64,000 nucleotides of DNA, taken from the NCBI GenBank assembly GCA_018713055.1, contig DVFW01000014.1, forward strand, positions 5,033-69,032, written 5' to 3'. Shown here piece after piece: positions 16,917 to 23,740 of the stretch. The position numbers were made by a program, and so were the translations under genes. The stretch comes from Scatavimonas merdigallinarum. Lineage in GTDB: Bacteria > Bacillota > Clostridia > Oscillospirales > Acutalibacteraceae. The notes below the pieces were generated by a model that was given only the letters and a program-made list of their open reading frames with translations, did not search any database and was not told the origin of the DNA. Each line of letters begins with the position of its first letter. Position 1 is the stretch's first letter.

Positions 16917-17648
16917 GTGGCAACACAAAGAGAAACCGTGATTGCCCTTGCAAAAAAAGAATTGGGCTATAAAGAAAGCTCCAACGGCTGGACCAAGTTT
17001 GGACAGTGGTTTGCAGAATATATGCATTGTGAAAACCAGGGATTTGAAAACGCCGACTGGTGCGCTATGTTCTGCGCATGGTGCATGCAGAAGGCCGGAC
17101 TTACTTCCGGCCAGACGGTCTTCACGGCAAGCGCAGGCCCCACAGGCGAAGCGCTTTGGAAGAACAAGGGGCTTTGGAAAAATGCATCCTATACGCCAAA
17201 GGTGGGCGACCTGATCCATTTTACCTGGGGACACGTGGGGCTGGTGGAAAAGGTAAGCGGCAATACCGTACATACGATTGAAGGCAATTACAGCAACACG
17301 GTTGCACAGCGCAGCTACAGCTTAAGCTACAGCAAGATACGCGGCTATGCCGCGCCAAAATACAAGGAGGAAAGCGGGGAAAATTATATGGAAGTTGCAA
17401 AAGGCGACATCAACAATTTTGCGTACAGTGTAAAATCAGACCTAAAATACCTAAAGCTGCTGGGGTACATCAAGACGTCTGTTGACGACAAAACGGGGTA
17501 TGGAACAGGGTCTGAAAAGGCCGTCAAAGAATTCCAGGAAAAGGCCGGGCTTACAGTTGACGGAATCGTCGGGGAGAAAACCCTGCGTAAAATGCGAGAG
17601 GTTATTACAAAGCAGCTCAACACCGCAAAATCTGCGCTTGGTGCGTAA
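16917..17648 (+). CDS. CHAP-domain endolysin with peptidoglycan-binding domain
   Basis: About 243 residues. The GTG at 16917 fits the GAAAGGG site nine bases upstream better than the ATG at 16908, which lies only one base from that site; the ATG would give 246 residues. Residues 1-145 form a CHAP (NlpC/P60-like) amidase or endopeptidase domain with the catalytic cysteine in ADWCAMFCAW and histidine in WGHVGLVEKV. Residues 165-232 form a PG_binding_1-type domain (SDLKYLKLLGYI ... AVKEFQEKAGLTVDGIVGEKTLRKM). It has no signal peptide and so needs a holin, which fits the two membrane genes immediately downstream. It degrades host peptidoglycan at the end of infection. Confidence 0.88.
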   Translation: MATQRETVIALAKKELGYKESSNGWTKFGQWFAEYMHCENQGFENADWCAMFCAWCMQKAGLTSGQTVFTASAGPTGEALWKNKGLWKNASYTPKVGDLIHFTWGHVGLVEKVSGNTVHTIEGNYSNTVAQRSYSLSYSKIRGYAAPKYKEESGENYMEVAKGDINNFAYSVKSDLKYLKLLGYIKTSVDDKTGYGTGSEKAVKEFQEKAGLTVDGIVGEKTLRKMREVITKQLNTAKSALGA

Positions 17649-17662
17649 GGCGGTGGGCGTGG

Positions 17663-17941
17663 TTGGGAATTCTGGAGCTTGGTGCATATGCAAGTGCCAT
17701 TGGCGCTACAGTCGCCATAGTTGCAATGGTGGCAAAAGCATACTGTACGTTCAAGCGCATGGAGCGGCATCAAAAAGAAAACTACTTAACATGCCTGAAG
17801 CTTGTCATTATGTCTGAAAAAATACCGTTGACAGAAAGAATAGAAGCGGGGCATAAATACATAGCGCTGGGTGGAAACGGCGCAATACGAAAGCATTATG
17901 AAGCATTAATAAAAGAATACGGGAAGGAGACAAATGAATGA
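17663..17941 (+). CDS. Small membrane protein of the lysis module
   Basis: 92 residues from a TTG at 17663, the only in-frame start that includes the whole hydrophobic segment; GGCGGTGGG lies just upstream. One N-terminal membrane segment (ILELGAYASAIGATVAIVAMVAKAYCTF) is followed by a charged, helical cytoplasmic part. It overlaps the holin gene by four bases (ATGA). A second holin, antiholin or lysis accessory protein is likely from position and topology, but the family is not recognised. Confidence 0.65.
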   Translation: MGILELGAYASAIGATVAIVAMVAKAYCTFKRMERHQKENYLTCLKLVIMSEKIPLTERIEAGHKYIALGGNGAIRKHYEALIKEYGKETNE

Positions 17942-18189
17942 ATATTAACTGGAAAGTAAGATTGCGCAGCGGCCCTTTTTGGTTGGGGCTTATATCACTT
18001 GTATTAACGCTTGTCTATACACTGTTCAACATGGCAGGTGTGATTCCGGCGTTTGATCAAAAAGAAATATTAGACATTGCCGTAATGCTCTTGCAAATAC
18101 TGGCGTTTGTGGGGGTTGTCAGCGATCCGACCACGAAGGGCGTAAGCGACAGCGCGCAGGCGATGACATATGAGAAACCAGTGAAGTAA
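17938..18189 (+). CDS. Phage holin, phiLC3-type
   Basis: 83 residues. The N-terminus MNINWKVRLRSGPFWLGLISLVL, two membrane segments (about residues 15-34 and 45-64) and the C-terminal motif DPTTKGVSDSAQAMTYEKP match phiLC3-family holins, which make the membrane lesions that let the endolysin reach the wall. Translation is coupled to the upstream gene by an ATGAATGA overlap. It is the last recognisable phage gene. Confidence 0.9.
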   Translation: MNINWKVRLRSGPFWLGLISLVLTLVYTLFNMAGVIPAFDQKEILDIAVMLLQILAFVGVVSDPTTKGVSDSAQAMTYEKPVK

Positions 18190-18606
18190 TACGTGTTGCC
18201 CTCTGGATATAAGCCGAATCAGTAAGATTGAACAATAGACAAAAGCCCCCTGATGTAGAAAATAAATCGACATCAGGGGGAATTGCTATATAAAAGATAC
18301 TGGACAAATATCAAAAAACATGTGCAAAGATTATTTGAAAATTTTCTATTATATGTATTTTTTGTTTTAAAGTATGTGGTAAAAATTTAATATTATTTTA
18401 TCTCTCTGTAAAAATGGTGATTGTTACGGAGTTTCTTTAGCGTTTAGTTTTTATTACCAATTTACACACCATTTATACCAGTTTTCACAAAATTATATAC
18501 AGCGCTGCAGAAAAGTGCTATTTTGGTAGCGAAATTGGAAAGAGGGTGATACCAATGTACACTTTACCACAACTTGTATTAAATTAACGAAAGGTAAGGT
18601 GACAGT
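18190..18606. other. AT-rich intergenic region after the prophage lysis genes
   Basis: A strong stem (CCCCCTGATGT with its exact complement, 18247-18280) ends the phage transcript; the U-rich side faces the reverse strand. The rest is AT-rich. A 10-residue reading frame with a good ribosome-binding site (GAGGGTGA, then ATG at 18555, stop at 18587) lies just ahead of the next gene, and TTGGTA (18524-18529) and TACCAA (18550-18555) form a short dyad around its ribosome-binding site. No attachment site, tRNA or larger gene is visible. Confidence 0.6.
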
Positions 18607-20142
18607 ATGAAAAAGGTTTTTAGCATAGCTCTGATTATTTTGCTGCTTTTATCTGTAGGCGCAATTTCGGCCGGAGCGCTTGCAGCAAATACAACAATTT
18701 ATTTAAACACAAACGGCGCAGCTGGCTGGAACAACGCTTACATTTATGGTTGGAGCGGAGAGTTCAGCGGAACGTTTATCCAAATGGAAGAAACGCCGCA
18801 TGCGGGAATTTATTCTTACACGTTTACGCAAGCCACCCAGGACGGTATGGAGCATTTCCTTTTTACCAATAAAAATACGTGGAGCAATCAGGAGCAGACC
18901 GTACCGCTTGCAACACAGGCCGGCAAAAATGTTTACAGGCTGCAGGAAAAAAACACATACGGGCAATGGACAGGCACCTGGAATTATATTTCACCTCCAA
19001 CGCCGCCAGTTGCGCCTTCTGTATCTGCAACACAGTCGCAGACGTTTTATAATTATCTGGATGTTACACTGTCTACAAACTGCTTTGCCTCCAGATACAG
19101 GATCGGTACGGGAAGCTATGTAGCCTTTGAAGACGGCGACATGGTGCGTATCGGCAGTAATGTAAGCGTAGGGCAGAGTGTAGTTCTTACGCTGAAAGGG
19201 TATAATTCGCTGGGGGCAGAGGTCGCAAGCGCAACCTATACGTATACGAAAGTTTCATTGGATGGCATCACACAGGGAACACAAATATTCTTTGATAATA
19301 GCGAAACCAAGTGGGAACATGTATATATTAGCAGTTATAATGGATCATATCATGTTTATAATGGAGACTTTATTGAGCTACACCCCATTTCCCCAGATTC
19401 AGATATATATACATGCATTTTATCAGATCAGTTTGTGGAAACCTGGTATTCTTATCTGTTTTCGAGTGAACCTGATGCAACCGGAGTTGAAAGTTCGGTA
19501 ACAAGTATAGAAAATGGGAAAAACTTTTTTGTCCCTTTAATTCCAACACAATCGTCAGGATATGTTGCAGGTACTTGGAGCTATATGGAACCACTTGAAC
19601 CTTATTCTTCAGTTTACAGTACGGCTTCTGATACTTTTGCAGTTAGCAAAACTATTGAAATCAATGAATTTTATTGTCCTGGAGGGGCATGTTACACGGT
19701 TAATGGAGGAGAAGCAGTTTCGTTTAGTGGTGCAGCTACTTTTACAGTAGGCGGTGAAGACGCAGCCGTTGGGACAACTTATACGGTTGTTGTAACAGGA
19801 TACAACGATTTAGGTGAAGTAATTGCCCTATCAACTGCGACATATACCAAGACTGGCATGACAACAATCAATGCAAATATAGATGCGGCTTGCTATGACG
19901 GTTCTGTTTATGTACTATTATTTGATGGAGATAGATTTACTTTGGATTTTTATGAGATGACTCAAACGGTAGGACCTGATTTTACAAAGAACTATTTTAC
20001 GTTTCAGTTTGAAGGTGCTGCACGGGTGATTTTTACAACAACAGATGACTGGTCAACAGCAGTTGAACTTAACGGTGATGCGGAGCCGCTGGTTGAAGCA
20101 GGCGCCACCGCCAGCTTTGACCTCGTTTACCCGAGCTATTGA
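18607..20142 (+). CDS. Secreted protein of starch-binding (CBM26-like) modules without catalytic domain
   Basis: 511 residues, ATG 18607 behind GGTAAGGTGA. A clear signal peptide (KKVFSIALIILLLLSVGAISAGALA) is followed by alternating modules: a CBM26-like starch-binding domain at about 28-130 (IYLNTNGAAGWNNAYIYGWSG ... FLFTNKNTWSNQ ... TGTWNYI), a chitobiase-C/FN3-like domain at about 138-220 (SVSATQSQTFYNYLDVTLST), a second diverged CBM-like domain (225-330), a second FN3-like domain (333-417) and a third, shorter CBM-like domain to the end. No glycoside hydrolase, sortase signal, dockerin or S-layer domain is visible. It probably binds starch or another alpha-glucan outside the cell. The second half is visibly richer in A/T at third codon positions than the first. 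It could be prophage cargo or a chromosomal gene beside it. Confidence 0.72.
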   Translation: MKKVFSIALIILLLLSVGAISAGALAANTTIYLNTNGAAGWNNAYIYGWSGEFSGTFIQMEETPHAGIYSYTFTQATQDGMEHFLFTNKNTWSNQEQTVPLATQAGKNVYRLQEKNTYGQWTGTWNYISPPTPPVAPSVSATQSQTFYNYLDVTLSTNCFASRYRIGTGSYVAFEDGDMVRIGSNVSVGQSVVLTLKGYNSLGAEVASATYTYTKVSLDGITQGTQIFFDNSETKWEHVYISSYNGSYHVYNGDFIELHPISPDSDIYTCILSDQFVETWYSYLFSSEPDATGVESSVTSIENGKNFFVPLIPTQSSGYVAGTWSYMEPLEPYSSVYSTASDTFAVSKTIEINEFYCPGGACYTVNGGEAVSFSGAATFTVGGEDAAVGTTYTVVVTGYNDLGEVIALSTATYTKTGMTTINANIDAACYDGSVYVLLFDGDRFTLDFYEMTQTVGPDFTKNYFTFQFEGAARVIFTTTDDWSTAVELNGDAEPLVEAGATASFDLVYPSY

Positions 20143-20191
20143 CACGGTTTTAAAAATATGTAAAACTTTACAGTACGTGCTTGTTCCGCCA

Positions 20192-20252
20192 AAAAGACCG
20201 GTGCGAACGACAAGCAAACATACAATTGCTGGCAGCTTCGCACCGGCCTTTT
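20192..20252 (+). terminator. Intrinsic terminator of the starch-binding gene
   Basis: AAAAGACCGGTGCGAA pairs with TTCGCACCGGCCTTTT with one mismatch, a stem of about 15 pairs around a 30-base loop, ending in TTTT. It lies 50 bases after the stop codon. Confidence 0.75.
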
Positions 20253-20253
20253 A

Positions 20254-20371
20254 GACAAACGCTATCTATTTAAAGGCTGTGTGAGGTAAGATAAGCGGGC
20301 ATAAACCGCAGTGATTTTGCGTTTTTACAAATTGGCTGTAGATTTTGTATGTGTTTTTGTTGTCTTTTGCT
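20254..20371 (+). other. Probable CRISPR leader
   Basis: This 118-base T-rich stretch directly precedes the first perfect repeat and has no gene. In type I-C arrays the leader lies at the GTCGC end of the repeat, and repeat degeneration here is at the opposite end, so the orientation is consistent. No promoter could be assigned with confidence. Confidence 0.45.
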
Positions 20372-20675
20372 GTCGCTCTCCGCATGGAGAGCGTGGGTAG
20401 AAATGGATAGGTATAAAATTGGCTCCCCAAAATTGTAAGTCGCTCTCCGCATGGAGAGCGTGGGTAGAAATTCCAAAGAACTTAGGAAAATCTATTGACA
20501 TTCCCAAGTCGCTCTCCGCATGGAGAGCGTGGGTAGAAATTCTGATATTGCGTCCCGCGTGTTGGATGGTTCTGGGTCGCTCTCCGCATGGAGAGCGTGG
20601 GTAGAAATCAGCTGCTTTTTTGTTTCGTTGGTTTTGTTAAAAGTCGCTCTCCGCATGGAGAGTGTGGGTAGAAAT
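20372..20675 (+). CRISPR. Type I-C-like CRISPR array, five repeats, no cas genes in window
   Basis: Five direct repeats of 33 bases lie at 20372, 20439, 20508, 20576 and 20643. Each begins GTCGCTCTCC, has an inner palindrome CTCTCC-GCAT-GGAGAG and ends GTGGGTAGAAAT; the first four are identical and the fifth has one C-to-T change. Four unique spacers of 34, 36, 35 and 34 bases separate them, and about 21 unique bases follow the fifth repeat before a degenerate sixth. Repeat length, the GTCGC start, the stem and the GAAAT end are those of subtype I-C. No cas gene is recognisable 20 kb to the left or 43 kb to the right, so the array depends on Cas proteins encoded elsewhere or is a relic. No spacer matched the rest of the window by eye. 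Confidence 0.93.
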
Positions 20676-20696
20676 TTAGTTTTGCTTATTTACAAT

Positions 20697-20730
20697 CAGA
20701 CAGCACTCTCCGCATGGAGAGTGCTGTCTG
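20697..20730 (+). repeat. Degenerate terminal CRISPR repeat forming a perfect 15-bp hairpin
   Basis: The core CTCTCCGCATGGAGAG of the repeat is kept, but both flanks differ from the normal repeat and are exact complements of each other (CAGACAGCA and TGCTGTCTG), giving a 15-pair stem with a GCAT loop. The sequence GGGTCTTCTATCTTGC follows. It could end array transcription or be a remodelled last repeat. Confidence 0.85.
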
Positions 20731-20809
20731 GGTCTTCTATCTTGCATAATTTTATGATAAAGATTGTTTAGAAGATCTGAAGGTTCTATTCTGTGAATCG
20801 GCGCAGTGT

Positions 20810-21472
20810 ATGATTGACAAGGCCAGCAATGTAAGAATCCGGGACGTAGACGTTATGACGGTCTATATCGATTTGGAGCCGGTGCCTTTCCATAAGGGCT
20901 TTTATTCTGTCGATATGACGTTTTTCTTCGATGTGGAGCTGGATGTTTTTATGGCGCCGGCAGCCATGCCTGTAAATGTAAAGGGTTTAAGTATCTTTAA
21001 TAAAAAAGTGATCCTTTACGGCAGCGAGGGAAATGTTAAAATTTTCAGTTCGGACTTTAAGTTGGATGATCCAGACATACCCAACGCGCCGGTTAAGAAT
21101 TTGCCCAAGGCAAGCGTACAGGTGGCAAAGCCCATAGGGCTTTCCGCAAAGCTTTGCACGCGCAGAGAACCGTGCATCCCCTGTTGCAGGGTGCCGGAGT
21201 GCATTGTAAACCGCTACGGCGGAGAGTTGGGAGCAAAGGGTGAAAAAGACGTATATGTTACGATAGGAATCTTTACAATTGTCCAGATAGAGCGCAATGT
21301 ACAAATGCTTGTACCCACATATGATTTCTGCATTCCGGAAAAAGAATGCACCACTTCATCAGACAGCCCGTGCGAGATGTTTAACCGGCTGGATTTCCCG
21401 ACAGACGAATTTTTTCCTCCGAAGGTAACGGATATCGGTGGAGAAAACTGCTGCTGCAAGCCCAAAGTATAA
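20810..21472 (+). CDS. Conserved clostridial protein of unknown function, probably missing its start
   Basis: From ATG 20810 there are 220 residues, but no ribosome-binding site precedes this ATG, and the frame is open for 20 codons upstream (from 20750) reading DKDCLEDLKVLFCESAQC without any ATG, GTG or TTG. That segment has the same character as the protein and looks like its genuine N-terminal part, so the original start has probably been lost at the junction with the CRISPR array. The protein is beta-rich (VDVMTVYIDLEPVPFHKGFYSVDMTFFFDVELDV begins the domain), with cysteine clusters at about 116-130 (CTRREPCIPCCRVPEC), 176-192 and the C-terminus (CCCKP). I recall such proteins as conserved in spore-forming Clostridia, but the function is unknown. 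It may be expressed poorly or be a pseudogene. Confidence 0.6.
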   Translation: MIDKASNVRIRDVDVMTVYIDLEPVPFHKGFYSVDMTFFFDVELDVFMAPAAMPVNVKGLSIFNKKVILYGSEGNVKIFSSDFKLDDPDIPNAPVKNLPKASVQVAKPIGLSAKLCTRREPCIPCCRVPECIVNRYGGELGAKGEKDVYVTIGIFTIVQIERNVQMLVPTYDFCIPEKECTTSSDSPCEMFNRLDFPTDEFFPPKVTDIGGENCCCKPKV

Positions 21473-21480
21473 ATTTTATT

Positions 21481-21522
21481 AAAAACCGTCCGCATAGCTT
21501 CTTGCTTTACGGACGGTTTTTT
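21481..21522 (+). terminator. Bidirectional intrinsic terminator
   Basis: AAAAACCGTCCG and CGGACGGTTTTTT form a strong stem between the convergent genes at 20810-21472 and 21537-22046; it has U-tracts on both strands. Confidence 0.88.
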
Positions 21523-21536
21523 GCAGTGTTTTAACT

Positions 21537-22046
21537 TTAAACGAATTTGTCACAGGATAAAAGTTCTTTAAAAATGTCAATGTGAATTTCCTCATCTGCA
21601 ATGATCCGTTTTAAGTTTTCCACAATATTTTCATCTTTGATCCTGCGCGCCTGTGTTGTGTATTTTTCAACGGCTTTTTGCTCCCCGTGCAGTGCGTTCA
21701 TCAACAACATGCGAAGCTGTGTGGGATAGTTATTGTATTGCGGGGTCCAGTAAACCATTCTGCGGTTGATCTGTGACCAAAGGCGCGGATCTGCGCCAAG
21801 CTGCTTTGCAAGTTTTCCAAATATCTCAAGGTGATGCATTTCTACAATGCTGATATGATGGAAAATTTCTGCAATGTCCTTGTAAGTGCACGCCACAAGC
21901 GAATTATAAAAATAAAGGCTGACAGCGGACATTTCCGAATGAACTCCCCCCATATTGCTGAGCATGGCCTGCGCATAAATGCGGTTTTTTCCCGCTACAC
22001 ATATGGGTGGGTATGCCAGATTCGAACAGTAGATCATGTTTTTCAC
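21537..22046 (-). CDS. Ferritin-like diiron/manganese protein
   Basis: 169 residues, starting at a GTG (GTGAAAAACATG) with AAGGGGGGC as the ribosome-binding site. Four predicted helices carry the metal-ligand pattern of ferritin-like proteins: GGVHSEMSAV (Glu of helix 1), ISIVEMHHLEIF (ExxH-type pair of helix 2), LHGEQKAVEKY (Glu of helix 3) and IADEEIHIDIF (ExxH of helix 4). This fits the bacterioferritin/CotJC-like group common in Clostridia, which handle iron or reactive oxygen, some of them in spores. The gene stands alone on the reverse strand and shares a 589-base divergent region with the amidase gene. Confidence 0.75.
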   Translation of the reverse strand: MKNMIYCSNLAYPPICVAGKNRIYAQAMLSNMGGVHSEMSAVSLYFYNSLVACTYKDIAEIFHHISIVEMHHLEIFGKLAKQLGADPRLWSQINRRMVYWTPQYNNYPTQLRMLLMNALHGEQKAVEKYTTQARRIKDENIVENLKRIIADEEIHIDIFKELLSCDKFV

Positions 22047-22635
22047 AGTATTGCCCCCCTTTATCGTTCCCTATATTTTTATGTCTGTATGCAGTTAAAG
22101 ATGATAAGAAAGGCAAGCCTGTGGAAAAGAAACTTTTATATAGGGTCAAAAGTGGACCGCCTGCGGTCAAAAAGAGTTTTTTTATATTTTTGTTTTGGAA
22201 GGGAAAACAGACTGTCTGCATAGAGGACAAGCACAATTTTCAGTACTTTTGCATAGGATAATGGTGGACAGCATGCAGCCGGCTGCCGAACAAGCCGTTT
22301 TTCAGTGGAAGAAAAGTATAATAGGGTAAAATTGTCTGCAAGAGTATATATTGCGGACAATCCTCCGGGCTTTGGCAAAAGCTTAAGGCGCCGTTGCAGG
22401 GAATACGGTAAAAATTTTGTGGCAAAGCGGCTGTTTGTTCCGGCATATCAAAGAAGAAGCGTTGCATAGTTATTTATAATTGCTGAAATACAGCTGAGTT
22501 GCCGTACAACAAATGAGCCGACGTTTTTTAAAAACATATACATACGTAAAAAATTTTGAATTCTGCGCAGTGTTGTTTAATACAAAATAAAACGCCGCAC
22601 AGGAAAATTTATTTAGAAATAAAGGAGAAATTTTA
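22047..22635. other. Long divergent intergenic region
   Basis: It separates the ferritin-like gene from the amidase gene. A small GACCGC-CT-GCGGTC hairpin with A and T tracts lies at 22155-22190. No open frame here has both a ribosome-binding site and a recognisable product. A possible amidase promoter, TTGAAT (22556) with a 16-base spacer to TAATAC (22578), lies 53 bases before that gene. Confidence 0.5.
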
Positions 22636-23565
22636 ATGGCAAAAAAAATTTATTTGAGTCCATCCAATCAAAATAATAATACCTATGCAACAGGCAATAC
22701 AAACGAAATGGTTCAATGTAATAAAATTGCAGAGTCGGCAAAAAAAGCATTGGAGCGCTGTGGCTTTTCTGTAAAAAAGGCGCCGCAGGGGCAATCGATG
22801 TATACAACGGTTGAACAAAGCAACAGTTGGGGCGCAGACCTGCATATTCCCATTCATACCAACGCATATAACGGTAAGGTAACCGGAGGCACGCTGGTTA
22901 TGCTTTACAGTATGGGTGCAGACAACCTGAAGGCCGGAGAGTGTATTTTAAACGCCGTGGGACCGATCAGCCCCGGCCCGGATTATTCAATCCGCAGTAA
23001 TCCGGAACTTTATGAGCTTAATGCAACAGTTGCGACGGCTACGTATACGGAGGTGGAATTCCACGACACGGTAACAGGTGCACAGTGGATTATTAACAAT
23101 ACGGAAAAAATTGGGGAGGCCATTGCAGAAGGCGTATGTAATTTGTATGACGTTGCTTATTTACCGGAAGGGTCCGGCGGTAGCTCGGGCGGCAAACCGA
23201 TCACCGACAATCTGTACAGGGTCAGAAAAAGCTGGGAAGATGTAAAAAGCCAGCTTGGTGCTTTTTCTGTTTTGGATTATGCCAAGGCAATGGCGGATAA
23301 AAATCCGGGATATTTTGTGTTTGATGGAAAAGGCGCAAAAATTTATACGCCTGCGTCTTCTGTTTTGGGTAAGTTAACGCTTAAAGACGTTCCATTATAT
23401 ATAAGCGCCACGGCAAAAGAAAAATCGACAACAGTAAGCGGTGTATATTACCGCTGGGACGACGATGTGGTAAGCGGGAGGGTTCGTATTACCAACAGCC
23501 GGGAAAACATTGGAAAAGCCGGACAGGTAACCGGCTGGATTGATTTGCAGTATACCGTTTCTTAA
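22636..23565 (+). CDS. N-acetylmuramoyl-L-alanine amidase (Amidase_3)
   Basis: 309 residues, ATG 22636 behind AAAGGAG. Residues 3-175 form an Amidase_3 zinc amidase: KIYLSPSNQNNNTYATGNTNE at the start, the zinc-ligand region HIPIHTNAY, and a late glutamate in TYTEVEFHDT. It cleaves the bond between muramic acid and the stem peptide. After a glycine/serine linker (about 184-191) a C-terminal region (NLYRVRKSWEDVKSQLGAFSVLDYAKAMADKNPGYFVFDGKG) resembles the YRVRxxW...GAF repeat of phage and spore amidases, followed by an SH3-like segment. There is no signal peptide, so it is either a phage-derived lysin or a mother-cell enzyme of the CwlC kind. It ends with its own terminator and stands alone. 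Confidence 0.85.
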   Translation: MAKKIYLSPSNQNNNTYATGNTNEMVQCNKIAESAKKALERCGFSVKKAPQGQSMYTTVEQSNSWGADLHIPIHTNAYNGKVTGGTLVMLYSMGADNLKAGECILNAVGPISPGPDYSIRSNPELYELNATVATATYTEVEFHDTVTGAQWIINNTEKIGEAIAEGVCNLYDVAYLPEGSGGSSGGKPITDNLYRVRKSWEDVKSQLGAFSVLDYAKAMADKNPGYFVFDGKGAKIYTPASSVLGKLTLKDVPLYISATAKEKSTTVSGVYYRWDDDVVSGRVRITNSRENIGKAGQVTGWIDLQYTVS

Positions 23566-23598
23566 AAATATAACATTTGCTGTTTTAACTGCTTTATG

Positions 23599-23643
23599 AA
23601 AAACTCCACCGGCGGGCAACATTGCCCGCCGGTGGAGTTTTTT
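23599..23643 (+). terminator. Strong intrinsic terminator
   Basis: A perfect stem of about 21 pairs with a three-base loop (AACTCCACCGGCGGGCAA and its complement) ends in TTTTTTT, 33 bases after the amidase stop. Confidence 0.95.
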
Positions 23644-23740
23644 GCTTTTTCTTGCCCTGTATTGTAGAAAAGGAAAAATTCTGTTATAATTGACCTGTAT
23701 ATGCAAAGAAATAATTATAAGCGGGAAAAGGGGAATAACG

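Larger units (their letters stand above)
1..18189 (+). mobile_element. Prophage, right-hand structural and lysis part (left side outside window)
   Basis: Sixteen bases short of nothing but phage genes on one strand: portal end, Prp protease, scaffold, major capsid protein, small head proteins, large virion proteins, an appendage with a hydrolase, endolysin and holin, with short spacers or overlaps between nearly all of them. This is the usual late-gene order of a Firmicutes tailed phage. Terminase, replication, regulator and integrase genes are not present and would lie to the left. Neither attachment site could be identified; the right boundary is placed at the end of the holin gene and could extend to about 18285 or further. 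The absence of tape-measure, tail-tube and sheath genes, together with an N4-gp56-type capsid and a giant virion protein, suggests a short-tailed phage. All reading frames look intact. Confidence 0.93.

Noticed and set aside
18190..18606. Prophage right attachment site
   Set aside because: No direct repeat or tRNA end could be paired without the left end of the prophage, which is outside the window.
20372..20675. CRISPR spacers matching the neighbouring prophage
   Set aside because: Reading the spacers on both strands against the window revealed no convincing match; a computed search would be needed to exclude diverged matches.
20697..20730. tracrRNA gene at the end of the array
   Set aside because: Repeat type is I-C, which uses no tracrRNA, and no cas9 is present; the hairpin is explained as a remodelled repeat.
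20325..20771. Several 60-83 codon reading frames across the CRISPR array on both strands
   Set aside because: They are translations of the repeats themselves (recurring WRAWVEI or HALHAES peptides) and have no ribosome-binding sites.
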